From: Lycium barbarum
Taxonomy: Eukaryota > Streptophyta > Magnoliopsida > Solanales > Solanaceae
Direction: 5' to 3'
Length of the DNA stretch: 64,000 nt
Assembly: GCF_019175385.1 (NCBI RefSeq)
Contig: NC_083344.1
Location: 8,708,725 to 8,772,724, forward strand
Below the pieces are notes generated by a model. The model was not told the origin of the DNA, did not search any database, and worked only from the letters and a program-made list of their open reading frames with translations. Below are positions 34,343 through 46,620 of this stretch, piece after piece. Numbering within the stretch: the first letter of the stretch is position 1; each line of letters begins with the position of its first letter. A program made the translations under genes and the position numbers.

Positions 34343-34744
34343 TTCCAAGTGGGGCCCGTGGGGAGCCATTTGGCAGCTTGGGGGCTTATCTTGAAATGCC
34401 CATAACTTCCTACTCCGATGTCGTTTTGATGAACGATTTGTTGTGCTGGAAACTAGACTTCCTGAACTTCCATTTAGGCTTTTGTTTCACTTGAAAACTC
34501 CTGATATACCAGGATATATACCCCTCTAAATTTGACCCAAACTTTCTGTCAAAAATTCTGCCTATTTTATCCCAAATTTTTGACAAACTTATTTTCTTCG
34601 ATTTGCTCGATACCGGAACCTTTAGACACTTGCTTAACACTTGTTGATAGTATTCCTTTACCTTATAAGGGTTTCATGACCTTTCTGAGCTTACGTTAGT
34701 TCAATTACAATGCAAACGACGCGAAAGTTTTTCGAGGTGCAACA

Positions 34745-35332
34745 GAAGAATAGTATGTGGTTGTTCATGATGGTTAGGTTAGGATCCTTGAACCTTTTTG
34801 GAGTTTTTGTTGCTTGAAATCATGTTTCACAAAGTCCAGTAGTCATGCACGCTTGAATATTAGACGATCTAAAAGTAATACACTGGTGTGAGTCCAAAAA
34901 TTGAAAAGAAATTTCAAAAAATTCTGGTTACTCAAATTTGAAGATGAGTCTGCCTCTACAGAAAATTTCCGTAGGCGCGACCTCGCTTCAGCAAGTAGCT
35001 ATGCGCTAGCACGAAAGTATGGGGTGGAAAACCTTGCGTGGGTGCGAGAACTAGTCTGCGATACTTTCTCTGCTCCCGCGTCCTGATTTATGCTGACGCG
35101 ACATTTTTTTGCCTGCACGGACACTCATTCGCAGGAGTGGTCTCGCTCCAGCGGCAGTTCTTCCCCCAGGGTGCGACCTACACAGTTTTGGCAAAAACCA
35201 GTAGCTTCGTACTTGTGCGACTGGGGCCGTTTTTGCTGGTTCTTCAGCTTGAGTGACATGTAACTAATTATCGGACATGGCACAATTGCAAGAACTAACT
35301 TAATTGATCGTCGCAGGTACAAATTTGGGATC
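34745..35332 (+). other. Leader region of segment H: no gene seen
   Basis: This is non-coding sequence upstream of the H ORF. From about 34970 to 35220 it is GC-rich with GCGACCTCGCTTCAGC-type words, and a similar composition recurs at 46900-47160 after the ORF. It ends TCGTCGCAGGTACAAATTTG just before the ATG, which could be a 3' splice site. H's own outer ends are not visible. Confidence 0.45.
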
Positions 35333-35513
35333 ATGTCTCAAAATGAGGGAGGAATTGTTGCTCGTAATCAAGGGGGAGCCGGAGGGGGAGGTGGCAAAAA
35401 CTATGACACCCTTCGTTTCCTGTCTCGGGAATGTCAGCGCCGTTATTTTAAGGATATGGAGGAGAAGGAGCTGCTGCTAGAATGGGGTCTAAACATGAAG
35501 AAGATAGATCAAC
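35333..35513 (+). pseudogene. H ORF, 5' part: 'putative plant transposon protein'-like, cut by element I
   Basis: ATG at 35333 opens MSQNEGGIVARNQGGAGGGG, then a Gly-rich stretch and YDTLRFLSRECQRRYFKDME. The frame is open to 35513, where element I enters, and resumes in phase at 45472 (APKFFELLYIIGW). The layout, with a low-complexity N-terminus and then a globular part, matches ORFs annotated in Solanaceae as putative plant transposon protein. The function is unknown to me. Confidence 0.5.
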
Positions 35514-37894
35514 TGTCATGACCTATCCCGCCATAACTGGCACCCAACTAAATCCTACTAGGCGAACCAACACATCAGACATCTATCCATTCAAATCCAA
35601 TTTTATATTAACCAAGATAATCAATTATTACTCATTCAACATCAAATGAACAAAATAAGTCATGCCATAAAATACTGAAATAAGTGCGGAAGTTCTAACT
35701 AGTACAAAATCCCCAAAATTTGAAAGTCATCGTATAGGACTCTAATCTAAAACATGTCTAGGGAATGAAATCTGACTAATAATTATCCATAATGTCAAGA
35801 ATACGAAAAGACATCATAAGAAGAAGATCTTCGGACGGCCTGGCATGGGAAAAAGCTCGCCTTAAATCTATTAGCAAACATCCTCCACGCTAGATGTAAG
35901 GGCGGGTAGCAGTCTCCGTATCACAATCTGCACATAAAAGAATGCAACAAGGTAGTATCAGTACAAACACGATGTACCGGTAGATATCATAGGCCGACTA
36001 AGAATAGTATCATGCATATTTCATAAAATCAACAGAACAAACAAGCCAGTCAACAGACATGAATATCAATAAACCACAGCAAGTCAACCAAGGATAATCA
36101 CAATCAAATCACCAAGATGTCAAGAATCATAATCACATAAGCCACAATGGAAATAAGTTTATGACAATAACCACACTCACTGTACACACATTCTAAATGA
36201 TGTCATTTCTCAGTAGTTATGACCTACAAGGGACCTATGGTGTCCATGTACCACTCATTTCAGAATACTTCTCAGACCCGAGCACAAACCTCTGCTCCGG
36301 AATGAACCTCGGACGTGGGACATATCAACATACCTATAATTTTCGGAACTAACCTCGGCCCACGAGCCCATAATCTCGGTCACATATGTGACTTCCCATA
36401 CCTCTTCACAGAACAGTGTTTCTTACCTCCTCGGTATCAATACTCAAATCATCATTCCATGTCACAATACCCTCGAGAAAATTATATTAGCTTCTCATCA
36501 CAATACATCCACTACAGATTTACACACAAGAATAGTGGCACGATGCCTACATAATCACTCAATCACAATCACATAGGAGTTTAGCCACACAATATCATGC
36601 ATGAAAACTAGACATGCTTTCTCTTAAACAATTAACAAACAAACAATCAACTAACCAAAGTCTAACTCAAGTCGGTCCTAACCTACCTCAATGTAGAGCT
36701 GGAACAATGCAAGTCACTCCGCTACAGCTCTCCCTTTCATTAAAGCCTCAGAACGCTCAAAGTCTCGAAATAAAAGGTTCAATGAGTCAGAATTACTAAA
36801 ATTACAAGTACCAATTAAAGAATACCTTTCCCGTTTTCCCCATTCCAAGGGGTGGATGATTTTCTAGGTGTTAAGCAACCTATCAAAGGCCTTATTAATC
36901 ATTAATAATCAATTCATAACAATATTATATCAACATTCCCACTACAAGCAGATTTTATGGTCAAGACACCGTTTTTATAGAACCCTAGGTCTCCATTCAC
37001 TTAGTTTATGACTCTAAGTGTTCAGTTCATGATTAAGAGAAACTAACCCAAGCCTTTAGATGATAACTAAGTGATACTAACCATAACCCATCAAGTTTAG
37101 AAGGTTTATTTATATTCTAGGGTTTCTATTTTAATTTAACCATTAAAGAACCACTAAGGGAGTAACAATCATGAAGTAGAATGGAATGATAGAAGGGAAT
37201 AGATGGGTCTTACCTCTTAAGAGGTTCTTGCCCTAGCTTGGAATTTCACCCTAAGCGCTTGTTGGGAAGTGTGTTGGTGTTTTGTGAATAGAGAATATGA
37301 GACTAAGTATAAAAATTTCGGGCCACTATTTTCCGTCGACCATTACAGCGTTCATCACGCCGCTACAGCAGTCCCGCTATACCAGTCAAGTTACCACTAT
37401 AGCGGACCAAAGAGAAATCCGCTTGACCGCTATGGCGTTCTGTCCGCCATAGCGGTCCACCACCCGCCACAGCAGCCACCGAGGACATGGATGGCCGCTG
37501 GAAGCGGTCAAAGAACCGCTATAGCGATACCGTAGCAGCGGTACTCCCGCCGCCACAGCGGTCCATTTTAGGCAGTGAGCTCGACTTTTTATCCAGTTTT
37601 TTCCCCTACCGCCCAACATTTCATCCGTGGCCTCAAAAACACAAAACAAACATGTACATATACATAAAGACGCCCTACGAATCCACCCGTGACCTCAAAA
37701 TTCCCAACAGAGTTCTAATTTTCTACGTTACCCCCCGACGGATACAAGACAATCAAGTAACAACCACAAATAAGTCAAATTTCAGCTCAAAAGCTCACAC
37801 GATTTAGTTTCTACTGGCTCGTTCTACCCTTGGAAATGTTACATTTAGTGGGTTGATCCTATATTTCCCATAACGACCAGGAAGGGTCGTTACA
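35514..37894 (-). mobile_element. 3' LTR of element I
   Basis: 2.38 kb. The minus strand starts TGTAACGACCC at 37894. The CCGCTATAGCGG-type cluster is at 37338-37565 and the AT-rich TATA-like box at about 37280-37295. The GTAC-type stem near 35958-35990 (GTAC ... GTAC with a longer loop) is weaker than in B/E/F. No gene. Confidence 0.85.
37280..37565 (-). promoter_or_regulatory. Predicted 3' LTR promoter of I: CCGCTATAGCGG cluster
   Basis: Repeated GCTATAGCGG, CCGCTATGGCG and CGCCATAGCGG words, about ten, lie in 37338-37565 within AT-rich sequence. They have partly decayed compared with the 5' LTR. The TATA-like TATTCACAAAAC (minus) follows. Confidence 0.5.
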
Positions 37895-37908
37895 CCAGAT
37901 ACCAATTA
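37895..37908 (-). other. Polypurine-tract position of element I holds a primer-site-like word
   Basis: The minus strand reads TTTAATTGGTATCTGG directly before the 3' LTR. No purine run is present. TTGGTATC equals the first eight bases next to the 5' LTR (TTGGTATCAGAGC). Confidence 0.6.
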
Positions 37909-37917
37909 AAGCACCAT

Positions 37918-40900
37918 TCATCCCCGAACAGACAAAAATGAGAAATCTAGGGAGGAGTTACCTGTATCGGCGAAAAGCTGAGGATATTTGCTACGCATAT
38001 CAGTTTCTGTTTCCCAAGTACGTTCCTCTACTGGACGATTCTTCCACTGAACTTTCATGGAGGCTATTTTCTTGGACCTCAATTTGCGAACATCCCTGTC
38101 TAAGATAGCAACAAGCTTTTCCTCATACGACAGATTCTCATCTAGCAAAACCGAATCCTAACGGATTATGTAGGAACCATCGCTTCGGTACCTCTTCAAC
38201 ATCAACACATGAAAAATCGGATGAAGGCCTAATAAACCCGGAGGTAAAGCTAACTTGTAAGCCACTTCTCCCACACGTTTGAGGATCTCCAACTAACCAA
38301 TGTACCTCGGGCTAAGCTTGCCTTTCTTCCCAAACCTCATCACACCCTTCATGTGTGAGACCTTCAACAACACTTGCTCTCCTTCCTCAGATTCAAGATC
38401 TCGGACATTGCGGTCCGCATACTCCTTTTGCCTACTCTGCGCTGCCAGAAGCTTGGCTTGAATCACCTTCACCTTCTCTATGGACTCTCTCAGAAGTTCG
38501 GTACCTCACGGCCTCACCTCGAACGCATCAAACCATCCAATAGGAGACTTATACCTCCTTCCATACAACGCCTCAAATGGGGTCATATCAATACTCAAGT
38601 GATAGCTATTATTGTTGGCAAACTCAGCCAAAGGCAAGAATTGAACCCAATGCCCACCAAAATCTATCACGTACGCATGAAGCATATCTTCAAAAACCTG
38701 GATAGTCCGCTCAGACTGCCCGTTAGTCTGAGGATAGAAGGATGTGCTAAGATCCAACTTCGTACCCAACTCCTCATGCAAACACTCCCAAAACCTGGAT
38801 GTGAACGTGGTGCCTCTGTCGGACACGATGGAGATAGGAACCCCGTGAAGCCTAAGCACCTCACGAATGTAGACTTTAGCCAATTTCTCCACATCATAAG
38901 TTATCTTCACCGGAATAAAGTGGGTAGACTTAGTCAACCTATCGACAATAAACCAGATAGAATCAAACTTCCCTAGCGTCTTCGGAAAACCCACTACGAA
39001 ATCCATGGCTATTCTTTCCCACTTCCACTCAGGAAGGGGCATCCTCTACAATGTACCCCCAGGTTTTTTATGTTCATACTTCACCTGTTGGCAGTTCAGA
39101 CACTGAGCAACAAACTCTACTATATCATGTTTCATCCTAGTCCACCAGTAATGTTGCCTCAAATCACAATACATCTTAGTGGCACCAGGATGAATAGAAT
39201 ACCGAGAACTATGAGCCTCTTTCAGGATTGTCTTGATCAAGTCACCCACACGTGGCACACATACTCGCCCCTTGATTTGTAGCATGCCCTCTTCATCAAT
39301 CATGGCCTCTTTGGCCTCACCACACAATACTTTATCACGTATGTTACACAACTTAGCATCCTCAAATTGCTTAGCCTTAATCTGTTCTAAAAATGATGAC
39401 CGAGCCTCAACATAAGACGACACCCTGCCTGTGTTAGAAATATCCAAACTCATAAAACTGTTAGCCAGTGTCTGAACCTCTCTAGCTAACGGACGCTCCG
39501 AAGAAACCAAACGAGAGAGACTCCCCATACAAGCCGACTTCCTGCTCAATAAGTCAGCCACTACATTTGCCTTACTAGGATGATACAAAATGGTCAGGTC
39601 ATAGTTTTTCAGCAGTTCCATCCGTCTTCGCTGCCTAGAGTTTAGATCCTTCTGAGTGAACACATGCTGCAAACTGCGATGGTCTGTGTACACCTCACAA
39701 TGGACACCATACAAGTAGTGCCTCCAGATTTTCAGCGCGAATACCACCGCTGCCAACTCTAGATCATAAGTAGGATAGTTCTTCTCATGAGCAATCACCT
39801 TCTTTTCCTATATCAAAACAGCACCCAAACCAGAACGTGAAGTATCACAATAAACATTAAAATCCTTTCCCTCCACGGGCAATGCTAGAATGAGTGCTAT
39901 AGTCAACACTGTCTTGAGCTTTTGGAAGCTCTCCTCATACTCGTCGGACCACTGAAACGGTACTTCTTTCTGAGTCAAACAAGTCAAATGGGAAGCAATA
40001 GAGGCAACCCCTTCACGAACCGACGATAGTAGCTAGCCAGACCCATGAAACGACGAATCTCGATCATTGATGAGGGCCTAGCCCATTCCCTGACTGCCTG
40101 AATTTTTTGAGAATCCACCATAATACCCTCTTTCGAAATAACATGCCCCAAGAAAGACACAGAAGACAACCAAAATTCACACTTGGAGAATTTGGCATAC
40201 AACTCCTTCTCCCGCAATACCCCAAGAGCAATTCTCAAATGTTTCTCATGCTCTTTCTTACTTTTAGAGTACACCAAGATATCATCAATGAACACTATTA
40301 CGAAAGAGTCTAAAAAGGGCTTAAACACATTTTTCATCAAATCCATGAATGTAGCAGGGGCATTAGTAAGCCCGAACGACATAACCAAGAACTCATAGTG
40401 TCTATACCTTGTCCGAAAAGTTGTTTTAGGAACATTCTCCGCCCGAATCTTCAATTGATGATACCCTGACCTTAAGTCAATTTTTGAGAACACTGAAGCT
40501 CCCTCTAACTGATCAAACAAGTCATCAATATGGGGAATGGGATACTTGTTTCAGACAGTTACCTTATTCAGTTGACGGTAATCAATACATATGCGCATGG
40601 ACTTATCCGTTTTCTTAACAAACAACACAGAAGCACCCAACAGAGAGGCACTCGGGCGAATAAACCCCTTACTCAGGAGATCTTGTAACTGTTCTTTCAA
40701 TTCCTTGAGTGATGTTGGCGCCATCCTATAAGGTGGGATAGAGATAGGACGAGTCCCTGGTTCTAAATCAATCCTGAAATCAATGTCACGATCCGGCGAC
40801 ATACCAAGCAAGTCCGCGGGAAACACATCTGCAAACTCGCGTACCACTGGAACTGAATCAAGAGATGGAGTTTCTGCACTGGTGTCACAAATATGTGCCA

Positions 40901-41297
40901 AATAAGTTAGACAGTCCTTCTCTACTAGCTTCCTAGCATAAACAAAGGATATTACATTCTTAGGGAGGGGACTAAGGCTACCTTTCTACTCGAGTCTAGG
41001 TGTCCCAGGCATAACTAGTGTAACAGTCTTAGAATGGCAATCTAGTATAGCATAATGCAGGGACAACCAACTTATACCTAAAATAACATCAAAATCTACC
41101 ATGTCTAAGATCATCAAATCGGCCCAAGTACTATTCGCACACAAAGGGTAGACGCTATCCACCACCACAGAATCCCTAACTGGAGTAGATACATAAATAG
41201 GGGCATCAAGGGTATCACACATCATATCCAGATCCAAAGTAAAATATGTAGGCACATAAGAAAAAGTAGAGTCGGGATCAAACAAAACAGAAGCCAT
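37918..41297 (-). pseudogene. pol of element I
   Basis: Minus-strand blocks are protease (40986-41297), with FDPDSTFSY where the family has DPGS, so the active-site Gly is Asp; RT start (40551-40901); RT palm (39984-40520) with [15 protein letters not shown] and intact FIDDILVYS; RNase H and integrase zinc module (39046-39798) with [12 protein letters not shown] and [10 protein letters not shown]...CLNCQQVK; integrase core (38506-39042) with all three residues visible in FIVDRLTKS, IVSDRGTTF and NGQSERTIQ; and chromodomain (37918-38148) with VQWKNRPVEERTWETE. Stops separate the blocks. The integrase is the best preserved in the window. Confidence 0.85.
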
Positions 41298-42855
41298 CCA
41301 GTCATAAACTGAGATAGTACCTGTGATAACTGCATCAGAGGCCTTAGCCTCGGGTCTACTTGGGACAGCGTATAAATGACCGCAATCTCCCGTCGCCTGT
41401 AAACCAGCGCGATTACCATTACCAGTCTGAGCCCCGCCCCTGCCGGGCTGCTGTCCACCTCTACCTGCCTGAGGACCGCCTCGGTTAGGCTGGGAACCAC
41501 CCTTACCGGCGGTGTGGCCACCTCGCCCTGCTGGTGCGCAATCCTTACCCCACGATCTGTTGCAAATAGAGCTCGGGGAACCTGATACTGAGTCCCCTAT
41601 CCACTCTATGTAAGTGTGGGAGAATATCTCTTGGTATGCCCTATCTCACCATACTCGAAGCAAGCACGGTCCAGCGTAGGCCGCTGAACAGAAGCAGATG
41701 AAGCAGTGTAGCCTCCATGCTGACCGGAAGCCTAATAATTTGCCCCTGATGGGCCCCCAGCTGACACCTGCATCGCGAAATGAACCGGATGCCCTAAATA
41801 TACCTGCGAACTTTGACCCCTCGAGAAGGAGTTGCGGAAAATCCCACCCCTATGGGCCTTCTTCTCTACTTGCTTCACATGACTCTCCTGCTTAATACCC
41901 TCAACAATACAGACATGTTCCACTATCTCCTGGAATGAAGCCCCAGTGGCTACAAGTTGAAGAGCTGATAACTAATGCCCAGTGCTCAACCCCTTCACGA
42001 ACCGCCGTATCCTCTCCCCCTCAGTGGGCAGCAACTGAAGAGCATATCGGGATAAGGAGTGGAAACGGGACTCATACACAACAACCGACGAGTTCTCCTG
42101 ATCAATAGTAGGGAACTCATCCTTCCTTCGGTCCATCACCGTACGTGGAATGTACTTATCCAGAAACACAGAGTAAAACAGAACTCAAGTCAACGGAGGA
42201 GACCCAGCTGGCCTACACTCCACATAAGCCCTCCACCAAAGCTTGGCATCACCCAAGAACTGGAAGGTCACAAACTCTACGCCGTACTTGTCCACGACCC
42301 TCATCTTATGAAGCCTCTCGTAATAGTCGATGATGAACCCATATGCATCTTTTGATTCATTACCATAGAACATATGAGGCTTCATTTTAATGAACCTCCA
42401 AAACAGATCATGTTTCTCGCCAGTCATCACCGACCCTGCAACTGGCCTCGAAAAGGCCTTAAACCCCGAAACTTCCTCCAAGCGAGGCACCACTGCTGCA
42501 GCATACTGAACCCCCGGAGCCTGAGCTCTACCCAGACCTGGGGCTGCTACTTATGTGCCCTTACTTGCTGGATCGACTGGCATAGCTCTGGCCTATGCTA
42601 ACCCATGCAACTAATTCAGCACCTGTGCCATAGCATCTAGTATACCCTGAGCAGCTGCAGCTCCTAGCGGAACTGGTACAGCTGATGGTTGGGCTGGTGA
42701 GGCTGCATCTCTCGCTGCCTCGTTAGGAATCACTGGAGGCATGGGGTCGACCACTGGGACACCGCCCCTAGCTGGGGCTATCCCTCTGCCAGCTCCTCTG
42801 CCTTCACCTCTACCACTAGCTGCTACCGCGTGTTTCTCGCCATCTGCGAGAGAAT
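41298..42855 (-). pseudogene. gag of element I
   Basis: The probable start at about 42853 (minus, MARNTR) meets TAG at codon 7. The alternative frame to 42611 is Gly/Ala/Pro-rich. The capsid-like core FWRFIKMKPHMFYGNESKD...WWRAYVECRP is at 42185-42493 and FVKGLSTGH at 41972-42169. In the zinc knuckle the expected CCHC reads CFEYGEIGHTKRYS near 41640, so two of the three Cys are lost. Confidence 0.8.
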
Positions 42856-42894
42856 GAAGGATAGTCAGATACCAATTGGAATCAAGTAGCACAA

Positions 42895-42930
<36 letters not shown>

Positions 42931-42933
42931 AAA
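42895..42933. repeat. (GAAA)n microsatellite in leader of element I
   Basis: About nine AAAG units between the primer site and gag. Confidence 0.95.
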
Positions 42934-43045
42934 GGGAGTTTTCCTAGTGCCCGCTAGCCTTTCGAAGATAAGTAAAGACGTCTCCGTACCAATCCACAAG
43001 ACTCTACTAGACATGTCCTTATAAGACGAGATCGATGAACCTAAA

Positions 43046-43057
43046 GCTCTGATACCA
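43046..43057 (-). other. Primer binding site of element I
   Basis: The minus strand reads TGGTATCAGAGC, preceded by T, close to the LTR end at 43062. Confidence 0.85.
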
Positions 43058-43061
43058 ACTC

Positions 43062-45466
43062 TGTCACGACCCATCCCACCATGACTGGCACCCGACTAAA
43101 TCCTAGTGGGCGAACCAACACACAAAACATCTATCCATTCAAATCCAATTTTATATTAACCAAGCTAATCAATTATTACTCATTCAACATCAAATGAACA
43201 AAATAAGCCATGCCATAAAATACTGAAATAAGTGCTGAAGTTCTACCTAGTACAAAATCCCCAAAATTCGAAAGTCATCGTACAAGACTCTAATCTAAAA
43301 CAAGTCTAAGGAATAGTATCTGACTAATAATTATCCATAATGTCCAGATTATGAAAAGACTTCATAAGAAGAAGATCTTCGGACGACCTAGCATGGGAAG
43401 AATCTCACCCTAAATCTATCAGCAAACGTCATCCACGCTAGATGTGAGGGTGGGTAACAGTCTCCGTGTCACAATCTGCACTCAAAAGAATGCAGCAAGG
43501 TAGAATTAGTACAAACACTATTTACCGGTAGATATCATAGGCCAACAAATATTAGTATCATGCATATTTCATAAAATCAATAAAACAAACAAGCCAGTCA
43601 ACAGACATGAATATCAATAAACCACAACAAGTGAACCAAGGATAATCATAATCAAATGAACAAGATGTCAAGAAATCACAATCACGTAAGCTACAACGGA
43701 AATAAGTTTATCACACTCACTATACGCACATGCTAACTGATGTCATTTCTCAGTAGTCATGACCTGTAGGGGACCCGTGGTATCCATGTACCACTCGTTC
43801 TGGAATACTCCACGGACCCGACCACAAACCTACGCTCCGGAACGAACCTCGGACGCGGGATATATTAACGTACCTCTCATTTCCAGAACTTACCTCAGAC
43901 TACGAGACCATAATCTCGGTCACATGTGTACCTTCCCATACCTCTTCACCGAATAATGTTTCTTACATGTTCAGTATTAATACTCAAATCATCATTCCAT
44001 GTCAGAAGACTCTCGAGAAGATTATATTAGCTTCTGATCATAATACATCCACTGCAAATTTACACACATCAAAAGTGGCTCGAAGCCTACACAATCACTC
44101 AATCACAATCACAATCACAATCACATAGGAGTTTAGCCACATAATATCATGCATGAAAACTAGACATGCTTTCTCCTAAGGAATTTACAAAAATACAATC
44201 AACTAACCAAAGTCTAACTCAAGTAGACCATAACCTACCTCAATAAAGAGCTGGGACAACGCAAGTCACTCCGCTACAACTCTCCCTTTCATTAAAGCCT
44301 CAAAACGCTCAAAGTCTAGAAATAAAAGGTTCAATGAGTCACAATTACTCAAATCACAAGTACCAATCAAAGAATACCCTTCCCTTTTTCCCCATTTCAA
44401 GGGGTAGATGATTTTCTAGGTGTTAAGAAACTTATCAAGCGCCTTAGTAAACATTAATCATCAATTAATAACAATATTCTATCAACATTCCCACTACAAG
44501 CAGTTTTTATGGTCAAGACACCGTTTTTATAGATCCCTAGGTCTCCATTCACTTAGTTTATGACTCTAGGTGTTCAATTCATGATTAAGAGAAACTAACC
44601 CAAGCCTTTAGATGATAACTAAGTGATAATAACCATACCCCATCATGTTTAGAAGGTTTATTTATATTCTAGGGTTTCTATTTAAATTTCACTATTAAAG
44701 ACCCACTAAGGGGATAACAATCATGAAGGAGAATGGAATGATAAAAAGGAATAGATGGGACTTACCTCTCAAGAGATTCTTGCCCTAGCTTGGAATTTCA
44801 CCATAAGCGCTTGTTAAGAAGTGTGTTGGAGTTTTATGAATAGAGAATATGAGACTAAGTAGAAAAAATTCGGGCCACTATTTTCTGTCGACCGCTACAG
44901 CAGTCATCACGCCACTGCAAGAGTCCCGCTATAGCGATTAAGTTATCGCTATAGCGGACCGAAGAGAAATCCGCTTGACCGCTATGGTGGTCTATCCACC
45001 GCTATAGCGGTGCCGCCATAGCGGTCTATCGCCCGTCACAGCGGCCAGCGAGGACATGGATGGCCGCTGGAAGCGGTCAAAGCGCCGTTATAGCGGTACC
45101 ACCGCAGCGGTACTCCCACCACCGTAGCGGTACTCCCACCGGCACAATGGTCTATTTTGTGCACTGAGCACGACTTTTGGTCTAGTTTTTCCCCCTATCA
45201 CCCAACATTTCATCTGATGCCTCAAAAACACAAAACAAACGTGTACATATACATAAAAATGCCCTACAAATCCACCCGTGGCCTTGGAATTCCCAACGGA
45301 CTTCTAATTTTCTACGTCACCCCCTGACGGACTCAAGACAATCAAGCAACAACCACAAACAAGTCAAATTACAACTCATAAGCTCACACGATTTAGTTTC
45401 TACTGGAAAGGTTACATTTGGTGGGGTGGTCCTACATTTCCCATAACAACCGGAAGGGTCGTTACA
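43062..45466 (-). mobile_element. 5' LTR of element I
   Basis: 2.4 kb, homologous to 35514-37894 end to end. It carries the inverted-repeat cluster at 44890-45140 with the perfect 14-bp palindrome ACCGCTATAGCGGT (44998-45011). The TATA-like box is at about 44831-44845. No gene. Confidence 0.9.
44831..45140 (-). promoter_or_regulatory. Predicted 5' LTR promoter of I: CCGCTATAGCGG cluster and TATA-like box
   Basis: At least ten GCGG/CCGC-bounded half-sites are spaced 10-25 bp apart, 325-575 bp from the LTR start. The minus-strand TATTCATAAAAC follows at 44831-44845. Confidence 0.55.
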
Positions 45467-45471
45467 CCAAC

Positions 45472-46620
45472 GTGCTCCTAAGTTCTTTGAGCTACTGTAT
45501 ATCATTGGTTGGAATTGTTTCACCGAGGATCCCGAAAAGTCAAATAAGAGGTGGGTAAGGGAGTTCTATGCTAACCACAAGAAAGTAGACTTGTCCGTCC
45601 CGGATCCAGAAATCAAGCTTCGGGGCACAGTGGTAAAGATTGGTGCTGAGGTGATCAATGCTCATTATAATTTGGATAACCGTCCTATGAGTGCTATGGC
45701 TGAGAATGACTATTGTGGAAATGGGACTTGGTTAGTCTCAGAACTGGTCATGGAAGGGGAGAGAAAGCTAGTAGACTGGGTCCACAAGAGGGCAGGAGGT
45801 GGCTGAATATCATAACCCGTTGGGTATGCCCCTTGGGCAACACTATCTATGTCACCTACACTCGAGCTCTCATGATTGCCTACATTTTGGATGGCATCCT
45901 AGTGAATGTACGTGATTACATGGTTCAGGAGTGGAAAGATTATGTGGAAGAGCCGGGTCTGAGCTTGATGTTTCCCTCTCTCATCACCGCTTTATGCAGG
46001 AAGGCAAATGTTCCCCGGAGAGGTGATGATGATATGATCGATTCTGACATTGACTTCAACCCCTTGAGGTTGAAGGGGTGGGGTAGCGTGATTTAAAGTA
46101 AGAAGAGGAAGATTAAGGCTAGTCTTGGAGAGGGTGGGGATGATGCTGCTCCCTCACAGCCATAGGGACCCTTCGAGCTGCTGAGCTCTCAAATGGAGGA
46201 GATGAAGGGACTGATTCTAGGGCTGCCCAGACCTTCCACAGAGGCTGGTCCATCAGGTGCTGCTGCAGGCTACTTTACTTAGGATGAGATAAAGAAGTAC
46301 CTGGAGGCACACGAGGAAATGAATACTTCGGTTAGCACACTTCAGACTGCCTACACCTCTATGGCTAAAGTCCATGCTAAACTTCGTCAGGACTTTGATG
46401 TGGAGAAAAAGAAGAATAACTCCAGGGGTAAGCTACTAATAAAGATGTGGAGGGGCTTCAAGGGAATGTTAATGATGATGCATCCGAAGGCAGAGCTTCT
46501 GATCATGGACAAGGACGATGATGAGCAATACTCTTTCCTGTCCTAGCCTGAGGAAGGTGGTGGTGAGACCAGTAACTCGGATGAGGAGGGTGATAGGGCA
46601 TCTAGCTCGAGGCAGCAGTA
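45472..46620 (+). pseudogene. H ORF, 3' part: 'putative plant transposon protein'-like
   Basis: Resumes the 35333 frame with APKFFELLYIIGWNCFTEDP, KRWVREFYANHKKVDL and GAEVINAHYNLDNRP. A one-base shift near 45805 moves into the frame 45713-46096, with NIITRWVCPLGNTIYVTYTR and ALMIAYILDGILVNV. A TAA at about 46096 and further stops (about 46165, 46280) interrupt a Lys/Glu-rich, probably coiled-coil C-terminus (46319-46546) that ends with an acidic DKDDDEQYSF. It resembles ORFs filed under putative plant transposon protein. No catalytic motif is recognisable. It could be Gag-like or an accessory ORF of a non-autonomous element. Confidence 0.5.

Larger units (their letters stand above)
27503..34744 (-). 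mobile_element. Element F: chromovirus, 3' end missing, joined tail-to-tail to E
   Basis: On the minus strand the order is 5' LTR (34744-32331), primer site, gag, protease, RT, RNase H, integrase and chromodomain start. Pol stops at GKLSYE and is replaced exactly at the terminus of E's 3' LTR. The rest of pol, the polypurine tract and F's 3' LTR are gone. Many frameshifts are present. Confidence 0.85.
32331..34744 (-). mobile_element. 5' LTR of element F
   Basis: The minus strand starts TGTTGCACCTCGAAAAAC at 34744 and ends GGGTCATGACA at 32331 (2.41 kb). It carries AGTCGGT-TCC-ACCGACT (34326-34342), TATA GGTGTATAAATACCC (34306-34320), CCACTAGTGG (33045-33054) and the GTAC stem-loop (32809-32829). 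The first five bases outside are GAAGA; the other copy is lost. Confidence 0.85.
35514..45466 (-). mobile_element. Element I: complete chromovirus inserted in H
   Basis: This is the only full-length element with both LTRs intact in the window (9.95 kb). Plus-strand ends are TGTCATGACC and GGGTCGTTACA. The flanks TCAAC (35509-35513) and CCAAC (45467-45471) are a 5-bp target duplication with one mismatch. LTRs are 35514-37894 (3') and 43062-45466 (5'), with gag, protease, RT, RNase H, integrase and chromodomain between. By eye the LTRs differ at roughly ten sites in the first 150 bp, so the insertion is not recent. Coding is broken throughout. Confidence 0.9.

Noticed and set aside
35333..35521. 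Small Gly-rich host gene of 62 codons
   Set aside because: Its last codons lie in element I's LTR. The frame continues in phase on the far side of the insertion as a transposon-type protein.
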